This document shows, piece after piece, positions 45,233 through 57,499 of a stretch of 64,000 nucleotides of DNA. Both the position numbers and the translations under genes were made by a program. The stretch is from Chrysaora quinquecirrha (taxonomy: Eukaryota > Cnidaria > Scyphozoa > Semaeostomeae > Pelagiidae), in contig JACTAT010000026.1 of assembly GCA_014526335.1 (NCBI GenBank), positions 1 to 64,000 of the forward strand, read 5' to 3'. The first letter of the stretch is position 1, and every line of letters starts with the position of its first letter. Below the pieces are notes generated by a model that saw only the letters and a list, made by a program, of their open reading frames with translations, ran no database searches and had not been told where the DNA came from.

Positions 45233-46741
45233 CAAGCAAAGGACAAGAGGGAGTAATTTACTTATAGATACTTTATCGAATCTACAATGATTTGACGTGA
45301 TTTATACCTGGATTGACAGCTTAACTTTAGTAGCTAGGTAGGAATATGCGAAACGGTTAGCGGCGCAGGCTTAAGGACGAGTTGTTTCCTAGTGGCAGGT
45401 CACGGGCCTAACAAGGACTAACCATATATTCAGCCCTGCTCACTTAACCCTCAGCCCGTAGGCCCTTTTAGGCCCTCAAAACTGTGATTATAGCCAAAGA
45501 CACAGTAACTGACGCTAGCCCTCCTAGACATAATAACACTATCTCTGAGAACCCTAATCCTAGCAACAGACACGTTTTCAATTTCATAGATTTAGGGCCT
45601 GTTTATATGGAGCCGAGTTTCCCAGCTAGCCGAGTTACTTCTGGGCAGTGTTACACGAAGTATAGCGATTTTCGCGCTAATTTCAATTTCATGGCTTTGG
45701 GAGTTCGTCTTCATGCACATCAATCTCTGGTGGGCGAGTGGCGGCCATGATTGTTTTAATGTCAAATGCTTCGCAGTAAACGCATGCGCATTTTGTTTGA
45801 TTTTGTCCCGGCTAGCCGAGTAACTCGGCATTTTGCGTTTATGTGAGAGACCCTGGTAACTCGGCATGCCGAGATCTCGCCTGTTTGCCGGGATCCCGGC
45901 TAGCCGAGTTACTCGTCTCTCTCATATAAACAGGCAGCCGGGATTACGTTCATTTTGTATACATGGCGGGTAACTCGGTCTGCCGAGTAACTCGGCTAGC
46001 CGGGTAACTCGGTTCCATATAAACAGGCCCTTACACTGAATACGGTAACTATAGCCTGGAACACTCTAAGCCGCAATTCTCAACTGACTTTTCTAAATTT
46101 GAATTTTGATTGTCAAGCAAAATGTTTTACTGTTTGGACACATCGCAAAACTTCACTTGCGAGACTTGTCAAGCATTGTTGAATCGTTGAAACGTATCAA
46201 AAACGTTCTGCAACGAACTGAGGTTGTCTTAGCTTATCAAGCAATGTTTTGTGACGTGGCCTGATATTGGAACATTTCGCCAGCAAATTTCAGATGTTTG
46301 ACAAGCAATATTTGATCGTTTGGCCTGATTGGCAAGGGCCTAAATATTTCTTTCTGAATACTCTACAGTATTCATTACAGAATTTCGTTGCCTTTGCCAC
46401 TCATCAAAAGCCCAATTCAGTAAATCTGTGTCTTGAAACTCTTGCTTATTCTTGGTCGTAGAAGCCTTCATCGCCTTTGACACTATAAGCTCTCGACACT
46501 CTTACCTATACTCTGCGCTAGTATAGCACCCTACCTTTTTGTTAAGATGCTAGCTGATACATAGGAACGCTCGTCGAGCGCATCTAATGCGCTATAAAGA
46601 ATGATGTAAATATTTTCATATTTTATCAAACAATGGAAACAATCTTTTTTTTTATGCACAAATTATTTTTTCTACTGATTCAAATTATGACGTGTTTCTT
46701 TGTATGTTTTTACCTTTTTTTAAAAAATTTGCAAGGATCTG
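45233..46741. other. MFSD11 3' region and spacer
   Basis: Holds the Harbinger-like MITE (45595-46030) and a partial PIF-like copy (46111-46340, ending GGCCTGATTGGCAAGGGCC). I see no gene and no clear polyadenylation signal directly after the MFSD11 stop. Confidence 0.5.
45595..46030. mobile_element. PIF/Harbinger-like MITE, 436 bp, with GAGTTACTCGGC repeats
   Basis: Ends GGGCCTGTTTATATGGA and TCCATATAAACAGGCCC are perfect inverted repeats flanked by the 3-bp duplication TTA. The interior has many GCCGAGTTACTCGGCTAGCC words in both orientations. Confidence 0.88.
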
Positions 46742-49700
46742 TCAGTAAGGATGTGAATCAACGAGGACGCTGCGTCAGTAAGTGTATGCATCAGCAAAGA
46801 AATTGCAGCAATATATGGGTGCATCGACACTGCATCAGCAATAATGTGGAACAACAAAGACAGCGAGTGCATCGGCAAATGAGTGCGTAAGTGAAGACAC
46901 TGGATCAGTAAATGTATGCATCAGCAAAGTCACTGCATCAGCAATAGTGTGCATCAACAAAGACAGCGAGTGCATCAGTAACTTCGTGCGTCAACGAAGA
47001 CATTGCGCCAGTAAATGTATACATATATGCATCAGAAAAGAAGTTGCATCAATATGCGGGTGCATTAACACTGCATCAGCAATAGTATGCATCAACAAAG
47101 ACAACGAATGCATCATTAAATGTATGCATCAGCAATTCTTTGCATCAATAAGTGGATGCATCGATACTGCATCAGCAAGAGTGTTCATCAACAAAGACGC
47201 GAGTGCATCAGTAAATGCGTGCGTCAACAAAGACACTGTACCAGTAAATGTGTGCATCAGCAAAGACGTCGCATCAACGTGTGGGCGCATCGACACTGAA
47301 TCAGCAATATTGTACATAAACAAAGACAGCGAGTGCATCAACAAATGCATGCATCAACAAAGACAGCGAGTGCATTAGTGAATTCGTGCGTCAACAAAGA
47401 CACTGTACCAGTAAATGTGTGCATCAGCAAAGACGTTGCATCAACGTGTGGGCGCATCGACACTGAATCAGCAATATTGTACATCAACAAAGACAGCGAG
47501 TGCATCAACAAATGCATGCATCAACAAAGACAGCGAGTGCATTAGTGAATTCGTGCGTCAACAAAGACACTGTACCAGTAAATGTGTGCATCAGCAAAGA
47601 CGTTGCATCAACGTGTGGGCGCATCGACACTGAATCAGCAATATTGTACATCAACAAAGACAGCGAGTGCATCAACAAATGCATGCATCAACAAAGACAG
47701 CGAGTGCATTAGTGAATTCGTGCGTCAACAAAGACACTGTACCAGTAAATGTGTGCATCAGCAAAGACGTTGCATCAACGTGTGGGCGCATCGACACTGA
47801 ATCAGCAATATTGTACATCAACAAAGACAGCGAGTGCATCAACAAATGCATGCATCAACAAAGACGCGAGTGCATCAGTAAATGCGTGCGTCAACAAAGA
47901 CACTGTACCAGTAAATGTGCATCAGCAAAGACATTGCATCATATGTGGGTGCATCGACACTGAATCAGCAATATTGTACATCAACAAAGACAGCGAGTGC
48001 ATCAACAAATGCATGCATCAACAAAGACAGCGAGTGCATTAGTGAATTCGTGCGTCAACAAAGACACTGTACCAGTAAATGTGTGCATCAGCAAAGACGT
48101 TGCATCAACGTGTGGGCGCATCGACACTGAATCAGCAATATTGTACATCAACAAAGACAGCGAGTGCATCAACAAATGCATGCATCAACAAAGACGCGAG
48201 TGCATCAGTAAATGCGTGCGTCAACAAAGACACTGTACCAGTAAATGTGTGCATCAGCAAAGACATTGCATCATATGTGGGTGCATCGACACTGAATCAG
48301 CAATATTGTACATCAACAAAGACAGCGAGTGCATCAACAAATGCATGCATCAACAAAGACAGCGAGTGCATTAGTGAATTCGTGCGTCAACAAAGACACT
48401 GTACCAGTAAATGTGTGCATCAGCAAAGACGTTGCATCAACGTGTGGGCGCATCGACACTGAATCAGCAATATTGTACATCAACAAAGACAGCGAGTGCA
48501 TCAACAAATGCATGCATCAACAAAGACAGCGAGTGCATTAGTGAATTCGTGCGTCAACGAAGACACTGCGTCAGTAAATTTATGCATCTGCAAAGACATT
48601 GCATCATATGTGGGTGCATCGACACTGCATCAGCAATATTGTACATCAACAAAGACAGCGAGTGCATCAACAAATGCATGCATCAACAAAGACAGCGAGT
48701 GCATTAGTGAATTCGTGCGTCAACAAAGACACTGTACCAGTAAATTTATGCATCTGCAAAGACATTGCATCATATGTGGGTGCATCGACACTGAATCAGC
48801 AATATTGTACATCAACAAAGACAGCGAGTGCATCAACAAATGCATGCATCAACAAAGACAGCGAGTGCATTAGTGAATTCGTGCGTCAACAAAGACACTG
48901 TACCAGTAAATGTGTGCATCAGCAAAGACGTTGCATCAACGTGTGGGCGCATCGACACTGAATCAGCAATATTGTACATCAACAAAGACAGCGAGTGCAT
49001 CAGCAAATGCATGCATCAACAAAGACAGCGAGTGCATTAGTGAATTCGTGCGTCAACGAAGACACTGCGTCAGTAAATTTATGCATCTGCAAAGACATTG
49101 CATCATATGTGGGTGCATCGACACTGCATCAGCAATAGTGTGCATCAACAAAGACGCGATTGCATCAGTAAATGCGTGCGTCAACAAAGACACTGTACCA
49201 GTAAATGTGTGCATCAGCAAAGACGTTGCATCAACGTGTGGGCGCATCGACACTGAATCAGCAATATTGTACATCAACAAAGACAGCGAGTGCATCAGCA
49301 AATGCATGCATCAACAAAGACAGCGAATGCATCAGTAAATGCGTGCGTCCACAAAGACACTGCATCAGTAAATGTATGCATCAGCAAAGACATTGCAGCA
49401 ACAAGTAAATGCATCGACACTGCATCAGCTGTAGCTCGCATCAACAAAGACATGGAGTGCATCTGTAAATGCATACAGCAACGAAGACACTGCATCATCA
49501 ATAGTGTGCAACATCAAAGACAGCGAGTGCATCTGTAAATGCGTGCATCACCGAAGACAATGCACCAGTAAATGTTTGCATCAGCAAAGACACTGCATCA
49601 TTAGAAGGGTGCATCAACACTGCATCAGCAATAGTGTGCATCAGCAAAGACAGCGAGTGCATCAGTGAATCCGTTCGACAGTGAAGACACTACGTCAGTA

Positions 49701-49995
49701 AATGTAGGCATCAGCAAAGACACTGCATCATTAGAAGGGTGCATCGACACTGCATCAGCAACAGTGTGAATCAACAAAGACAGCGAGTGCATCAGCAAAT
49801 GTATGCATCAGCTATTCTTCGACAGTGCATCAACAATAGTGCATCAGTAAGTTGGTACATTCGCACTGCATCAGCAATAGTTCATCATTAAGTTGGTGCA
49901 TTGACATTGCATCACTAAGTTGGTACATCGACCCTGCGTCTGCAATAGTGTACATCAACAGAGACAACAGAGACTGCAGTTGCATCAGTAAAAAT
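46742..49995 (+). repeat. Large minisatellite, ~167-bp higher-order units of ~28-bp subrepeats (copy 1)
   Basis: GATGCA/TGCATCA-based subrepeats: GTGCATCGACACTGCATCAG, CATCAACAAAGACAGCGAG, CATCAGCAAAGACATTGCAT. In the centre (47330-48960) 164-167-bp units repeat almost identically. Long ORFs in all plus frames arise because units lack stops, but the period is not a multiple of three and units drop into different frames, so I read it as noncoding. Confidence 0.95.
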
Positions 49996-50069
49996 GCATG
50001 AAAGAGACCTACATCAACCAAATTGCTGTATGCTGCACCATTTAGTAGAATCGTACCTGGGAACACGTA

Positions 50070-51367
50070 TTATGCAAGGTACGAGTCTTCGTTCAATTTT
50101 TCTCATTTATGGATATTTTGAGAGAATTTCTCAAGTTTGTTATAGGACTTTCACTTTCGTGAGGGTCTGAGAATATTGAGAAATGAATCGGAATCACATG
50201 CCCTTGTTCATTGTTTCCTACAATGAGACCCCCTGTTCAATCTGACAATATTCTATGCTTGGACAGGTTACGAGATAAGCAGGACAATAAAGACAACGGG
50301 GGATATAATTTTGCTTTTGTATACAAAACACAAAGCTTTATAACTGTAGCAGTCTTATCTCTAAAAGATCAAACGTGGGCGCCTTTCATTGAAATTTCTT
50401 TGTTCGATTTTGATGCTGTACCTGCTTTGAGAATGTTTTTCTTAGACAATACGGCATGCTGTATGGACAGTAATAATATTTGCTAAACAGAAATGTAGTG
50501 CAAACAATGCTCGACCGTGTTTTTGCCTTTGCCGGGGTTTCGGTATTGATATCGTTCTCGATAGGCCCATTCGCATCCCTTCTGCAATTTTTACATCGCG
50601 AAAAAATGTTTTACTAGCAATAATTTCACACCTTTCGATCCGACCTTTGCAATAAATAGGAAAGAAACCACATTTCTCATTGCCCGATGCCCGATGATGG
50701 GAGACGGATCTCTCCCGAAACGTTGCCCTACTAAATATCAAAGGCTTGTCATGATAAGTGGGGACTATCATGTCTAATACGGTGTCAGAAACAGTCTTGA
50801 TAAGTCCGAATATATTTATAAGTGTTTCACTGTTTCGCCTCAGCCCAGGTGGCAATTTAAATAGCTAAGCGCCGACTTTCTGCTGTTCAAATAGCTTTCC
50901 AATACCTAGCAAATAAAATTACACTATCCAGTAGGTCATTATCTAAATACTGGATGAAAGGAAACGAAAGAAAATTTCTGAAACGGACGAGACGGGTTCA
51001 CAGAATTCGTAGTGTTGCAAGAACGAAGGTCGTTTTATATTTGCTACACTTATAAGAATTTGGTTGGTTGTTTTATTATAATTTTAGCATTTTAGTTTGA
51101 GCGAGCTTGACTACTGCGTAATCAAATGTGATAAGATTTCTCCTCGGCTCACAGCTCGGACTTGGCATTCGCGAAAGATAACAAATTCAAACTCTCTCAG
51201 CTTTGAGCTTGCCCCCTGCTCGGAAAAGCTCAATCATCATCGGACTCTTCTTGACTGCGCTTCCGGCCTTGTTCAAGACAAGCCTATGCAAATTTGTTAG
51301 ACAGTTGTCGTAGTTACAGCGAAAACACAGCGTTGAGTTTTAAGTTATTGAGTTTTTCTTTTTTCAG
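50070..51367. other. Unrecognised sequence upstream of the small first exon (copy 1)
   Basis: Contains ORFs of 91 (plus, 50211-50486) and 137 (minus, 50442-50855) codons that show no domain I recognise; an indel in copy 2 shortens the second. A T-rich tract ending TTTTCAG at 51367 looks like a 3' splice site just before the exon, so a 5' UTR intron or a trans-splice leader acceptor is possible. Confidence 0.4.
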
Positions 51368-51402
51368 TCAGAGCGGTTATTAAATAACGAAGTTTAGCGA
51401 AA

Positions 51403-52168
51403 ATGTCTTTCAAAATGGTGAGTAACTTATTAAATTTGTGTGTCGTGTGTTTGCCGTTGGAAAATATTATTTCAAACTGTATTTATACTTCAACGGTCAT
51501 GGTCAAGAACTTCTATTTTTTAAACATCTTTCTGAAAAACACAATTTTCACATGACCTTCTTGCCTATCACCTTCTTGATATTAAGAAGCTTATCGAGTG
51601 TCTAACTTAGCGTTTAGATTGGTGTTAAGATATGTTAGGCCTAACATAAACCAGAAATAAGTAAAAGATTGATTTTCTGGCCTCTCTTATTATATACTCT
51701 TATTCTTAGTTGATTCCTTGGCTTGACCTTATTCATTCCGAGTTTGCGACGGTTATTAATATTGGGTTAACCTCTGCCAGCTTCCAATAATACAGTACTG
51801 TGCCTAAAGTTGTCTTCTGGGACGCTATCTATTGCGGTTTTCGATATCTCCTTGGCTGCAAGGGTTTCGCACCTGAAGTCAAATACTTTCTGAGGTAGCA
51901 GAGAAATTTTACCCAAATCTCCTGATGTTTTATTAAGATGATAGATGATGTTGTCATAGAGAACAACGTGTTTTTGAAGCACTGATCCCAGACAGCCACC
52001 AACCATTAAATCTTAATGTAGTTGGAGGGTGTTCTCCCCCAATCTGTGAAGTTCTATCTCCTACAGGCAACCACATTCAAAACACGTTATAAATTGAAGG
52101 AAGTTTTCGTGACCGGAGGTGGCGTTGAAATCAAAGAACCAGGAAGCAAAAGGAAGCAGTTTTCGTAA
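51403..52168 (+). CDS. Candidate two-exon microprotein, 38 residues (left copy)
   Basis: Exon 51403-51417 (MSFKM, donor GTGAGT) joined to 52067-52168 (acceptor CTACAG) gives 38 residues, basic (nine Lys/Arg, three Glu), no signal peptide, ending KRKQFS. AATAAA at 52223-52228 would suit a 3' end. I recognise no family. The same first exon in the right copy can instead join a secreted-protein exon in phase. In the left copy no downstream secreted-protein exons exist before the next copy. It may be a gene, an alternative terminal exon or chance. Confidence 0.4.
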
Positions 52169-52551
52169 GGAAACTGAAAGCTAAAGCAATATCAGGAGAC
52201 GGAAGGAAAATCTTATTCTTTAAATAAAAGTACCAGTTTAGTCAGTGGTGAAACCGCATTTAAGCCTGTTTTATCCTTTCTGTTTTTTTCGAATTTCGAT
52301 TAGCTTTTCATTAGAATCAATAGAATCTACTTTCTGCCGCAGTTTTAAGAAATGTCAACTGTCCACTGTTCTTGATGTTTCAGCGCAGGCGTGGACACAT
52401 TGCCTTGGCAACCAGTTAGGGACGCTAAAACATATGCGACAAAGCGCCAAACACAACAAAAACAAAAGTGTTCCGAAATAACTGGCCTAAATGAACTCTT
52501 ATTTGAATAAATTCGCTGTGTAACGTTTATATTTCTCGTTTAAATGATTTA

Positions 52552-53090
52552 CACGCAGTTTTTTATAAGCAACCGCTTATAAGCAACCAAGATGTAGAAG
52601 GCCTAAAACTTTAAGCAACGTATAGTACCACCTAAGCAACATTTTAAATTTTAAATAATTTTTATCACTGCAAGCAATCGAGGATTGATCAACCTAGAAG
52701 CTATTTCTGTTCATTTGCCGTGAAAAACTCGCATATCAATAGAGTTTTCTAATGTATAATCATAATGAAAATTATAATTCTTTAAAACATTTGAAAAACG
52801 TATCCGAAAATACAATTTTTCAAATGCAGTCCTATTTTCGTTTGCTTTGACTTGTTTGATTCGAAATGACATATTAAGTAGTGTACGAGTTAATAGTTTG
52901 GCATCATTTTGGGTATACATTTTCAGGAATTTGGAAGAATATGGGTTGGCATTTTGTTTCTTGGGTGGCACTTCCCTATCCGAAACTAAGTCAAGTACCC
53001 CCTAGGGGGTCCCTTCTAACAGACTTTCTTAATTTGCACGCAAGGGGCTTCTGGAGTTTCTTATAAGCCGTTTCTTATTGAACTAAGGAA
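52552..53090. mobile_element. Degraded TA-MITE (TTGCTTA-type left end), copy 1
   Basis: ACACGCAGTTTTTTATAAGC, repeated AAGCAAC words and AAGATGTAGAAGGCC match the family B right end in reverse. The far end reads GTTTCTTATAAGCCGTTTC, perhaps another motif variant. Repeated at 58646-59187. Confidence 0.6.
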
Positions 53091-53119
53091 TTTAACTCGA
53101 ATCAGCATGTATATGTATA

Positions 53120-56093
53120 CATATATGCATCAGAAAAGAAGTTGCATCAATATGCGGGTGCATTAACACTGCATCAGCAATAGTATGCATCAACAAAGAC
53201 AACGAATGCATCATTAAATGTATGCATCAGCAATTCTTTGCATCAATAAGTGGATGCATCGATACTGCATCAGCAAGAGTGTTCATCAACAAAGACGCGA
53301 GTGCATCAGTAAATGCGTGCGTCAACAAAGACACTGTACCAGTAAATGTGTGCATCAGCAAAGACGTCGCATCAACGTGTGGGCGCATCGACACTGAATC
53401 AGCAATATTGTACATAAACAAAGACAGCGAGTGCATCAACAAATGCATGCATCAACAAAGACAGCGAGTGCATTAGTGAATTCGTGCGTCAACAAAGACA
53501 CTGTACCAGTAAATGTGTGCATCAGCAAAGACGTTGCATCAACGTGTGGGCGCATCGACACTGAATCATCAATATTGTACATCAACAAAGACAGCGAGTG
53601 CATCAACAAATGCATGCATCAACAAAGACAGCGAGTGCATTAGTGAATTCGTGCGTCAACAAAGACACTGTACCAGTAAATGTGTGCATCAGCAAAGACG
53701 TTGCATCAACGTGTGGGCGCATCGACACTGAATCAGCAATATTGTACATCAACAAAGACAGCGAGTGCATCAACAAATGCATGCATCAACAAAGACAGCG
53801 AGTGCATTAGTGAATTCGTGCGTCAACAAAGACACTGTACCAGTAAATGTGTGCATCAGCAAAGACGTTGCATCAACGTGTGGGCGCATCGACACTGAAT
53901 CAGCAATATTGTACATCAACAAAGACAGCGAGTGCATCAACAAATGCATGCATCAACAAAGACGCGAGTGCATCAGTAAATGCGTGCGTCAACAAAGACA
54001 CTGTACCAGTAAATGTGTGCATCAGCAAAGACATTGCATCATATGTGGGTGCATCGACACTGAATCAGCAATATTGTACATCAACAAAGACAGCGAGTGC
54101 ATCAACAAATGCATGCATCAACAAAGACAGCGAGTGCATTAGTGAATTCGTGCGTCAACAAAGACACTGTACCAGTAAATGTGTGCATCAGCAAAGACGT
54201 TGCATCAACGTGTGGGCGCATCGACACTGAATCAGCAATATTGTACATCAACAAAGACAGCGAGTGCATCAACAAATGCATGCATCAACAAAGACGCGAG
54301 TGCATCAGTAAATGCGTGCGTCAACAAAGACACTGTACCAGTAAATGTGTGCATCAGCAAAGACATTGCATCATATGTGGGTGCATCGACACTGAATCAG
54401 CAATATTGTACATCAACAAAGACAGCGAGTGCATCAACAAATGCATGCATCAACAAAGACAGCGAGTGCATTAGTGAATTCGTGCGTCAACAAAGACACT
54501 GTACCAGTAAATGTGTGCATCAGCAAAGACGTTGCATCAACGTGTGGGCGCATCGACACTGAATCAGCAATATTGTACATCAACAAAGACAGCGAGTGCA
54601 TCAACAAATGCATGCATCAACAAAGACAGCGAGTGCATTAGTGAATTCGTGCGTCAACGAAGACACTGCGTCAGTAAATTTATGCATCTGCAAAGACATT
54701 GCATCATATGTGGGTGCATCGACACTGCATCAGCAATATTGTACATCAACAAAGACAGCGAGTGCATCAACAAATGCATGCATCAACAAAGACAGCGAGT
54801 GCATTAGTGAATTCGTGCGTCAACAAAGACACTGTACCAGTAAATTTATGCATCTGCAAAGACATTGCATCATATGTGGGTGCATCGACACTGAATCAGC
54901 AATATTGTACATCAACAAAGACAGCGAGTGCATCAACAAATGCATGCATCAACAAAGACAGCGAGTGCATTAGTGAATTCGTGCGTCAACAAAGACACTG
55001 TACCAGTAAATGTGTGCATCAGCAAAGACGTTGCATCAACGTGTGGGCGCATCGACACTGAATCAGCAATATTGTACATCAACAAAGACAGCGAGTGCAT
55101 CAGCAAATGCATGCATCAACAAAGACAGCGAGTGCATTAGTGAATTCGTGCGTCAACGAAGACACTGCGTCAGTAAATTTATGCATCTGCAAAGACATTG
55201 CATCATATGTGGGTGCATCGACACTGCATCAGCAATAGTGTGCATCAACAAAGACGCGATTGCATCAGTAAATGCGTGCGTCAACAAAGACACTGTACCA
55301 GTAAATGTGTGCATCAGCAAAGACGTTGCATCAACGTGTGGGCGCATCGACACTGAATCAGCAATATTGTACATCAACAAAGACAGCGAGTGCATCAGCA
55401 AATGCATGCATCAACAAAGACAGCGAATGCATCAGTAAATGCGTGCGTCCACAAAGACACTGCATCAGTAAATGTATGCATCAGCAAAGACATTGCAGCA
55501 ACAAGTAAATGCATCGACACTGCATCAGCTGTAGCTCGCATCAACAAAGACATGGAGTGCATCTGTAAATGCATACAGCAACGAAGACACTGCATCATCA
55601 ATAGTGTGCAACATCAAAGACAGCGAGTGCATCTGTAAATGCGTGCATCACCGAAGACAATGCACCAGTAAATGTTTGCATCAGCAAAGACACTGCATCA
55701 TTAGAAGGGTGCATCAACACTGCATCAGCAATAGTGTGCATCAGCAAAGACAGCGAGTGCATCAGTGAATCCGTTCGACAGTGAAGACACTACGTCAGTA
55801 AATGTAGGCATCAGCAAAGACACTGCATCATTAGAAGGGTGCATCGACACTGCATCAGCAACAGTGTGAATCAACAAAGACAGCGAGTGCATCAGCAAAT
55901 GTATGCATCAGCTATTCTTCGACAGTGCATCAACAATAGTGCATCAGTAAGTTGGTACATTCGCACTGCATCAGCAATAGTTCATCATTAAGTTGGTGCA
56001 TTGACATTGCATCACTAAGTTGGTACATCGACCCTGCGTCTGCAATAGTGTACATCAACAGAGACAACAGAGACTGCAGTTGCATCAGTAAAA
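53120..56093 (+). repeat. Large minisatellite, copy 2
   Basis: Second copy of the array at 47020-49995, with the same order of unit variants. It starts abruptly after the duplication junction. Confidence 0.95.
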
Positions 56094-57499
56094 TGCATGA
56101 AAGAGACCTACATCAACCAAATTGCTGTATGCTGCACCATTTAGTAGAATCGTACCTGGGAACACGTATTATGCAAGGTACGAGTCTTCGTTCAATTTTC
56201 TCATTTATGGATATTTTGAGAGAATTTCTCAAGTTTGTTATAGGACTTTCACTTTCGTGAGGGTCTGAGAATATTGAGAAATGAATCGGAATCACATGCC
56301 CTTGTTCATTGTTTCCTACAATGAGACCCCCTGTTCAATCTGACAATATTCTATGCTTGGACAGGTTACGAGATAAGCAGGACAATAAAGACAACGGGGG
56401 ATATAATTTTGCTTTTGTATACAAAACACAAAGCTTTATAACTGTAGCAGTCTTATCTCTAAAAGATCAAACGTGGGCGCCTTTCATTGAAATTTCTTTG
56501 TTCGATTTTGATGCTGTACCTGCTTTGAGAATGTTTTTCTTAGACAATACGGCATGCTGTATGGACAGTAATAATATTTGCTAAACAGAAATGTAGTGCA
56601 AACAATGCTCGACCGTGTTTTTGCCTTTGCCGGGGTTTCGGTATTGATATCGTTCTCGATAGGCCCATTCGCATCCCTTCTGCAATTTTACATCGCGAAA
56701 AAATGTTTTACTAGCAATAATTTCACACCTTTCGATCCGACCTTTGCAATAAATAGGAAAGAAACCACATTTCTCATTGCCCGATGCCCGATGATGGGAG
56801 ACGGATCTCTCCCGAAACGTTGCCCTACTAAATATCAAAGGCTTGTCATGATAAGTGGGGACTATCATGTCTAATACGGTGTCAGAAACAGTCTTGATAA
56901 GTCCGAATATATTTATAAGTGTTTCACTGTTTCGCCTCAGCCCAGGTGGCAATTTAAATAGCTAAGCGCCGACTTTCTGCTGTTCAAATAGCTTTCCAAT
57001 ACCTAGCAAATAAAATTACACTATCCAGTAGGTCATTATCTAAATACTGGATGAAAGGAAACGAAAGAAAATTTCTGAAACGGACGAGACGGGTTCACAG
57101 AATTCGTAGTGTTGCAAGAACGAAGGTCGTTTTATATTTGCTACACTTATAAGAATTTGGTTGGTTGTTTTATTATAATTTTAGCATTTTAGTTTGAGCG
57201 AGCTTGACTACTGCGTAATCAAATGTGATAAGATTTCTCCTCGGCTCACAGCTCGGACTTGGCATTCGCGAAAGATAACAAATTCAAACTCTCTCAGCTT
57301 TGAGCTTGCCCCCTGCTCGGAAAAGCTCAATCATCATCGGACTCTTCTTGACTGCGCTTCCGGCCTTGTTCAAGACAAGCCTATGCAAATTTGTTAGACA
57401 GTTGTCGTAGTTACAGCGAAAACACAGCGTTGAGTTTTAAGTTATTGAGTTTTTCTTTTTTCAGTCAGAGCGGTTATTAAATAACGAAGTTTAGCGAAA

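Larger units (their letters stand above)
47017..53108 (+). repeat. Segmental tandem duplication, left copy (6092 bp)
   Basis: Matches 53115-59205 nearly base for base. It contains minisatellite, ~1.4 kb of unrecognised sequence, a short first exon (51403-51417), the alternative exon (52067-52168) and a truncated MITE. Copies are separated by six bases (GTATAT). Confidence 0.95.

Noticed and set aside
47129..49538. Long overlapping Cys/Lys/Gln-rich ORFs (up to 142 residues) that look like a repeat protein
   Set aside because: They come from the minisatellite. The period (164-167 bp) is not a multiple of three, the same unit is read in all three frames, and none is favoured, so there is no sign of coding constraint.
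50442..50855. Minus ORF of 137 residues in the duplicated block
   Set aside because: Copy 2 truncates it through a homopolymer length change and no domain is visible; treated as noncoding.
51767..52006. Minus 79-residue ORF, present in both copies
   Set aside because: Identity between the copies only reflects the recent duplication; no domain, start context or splice support.
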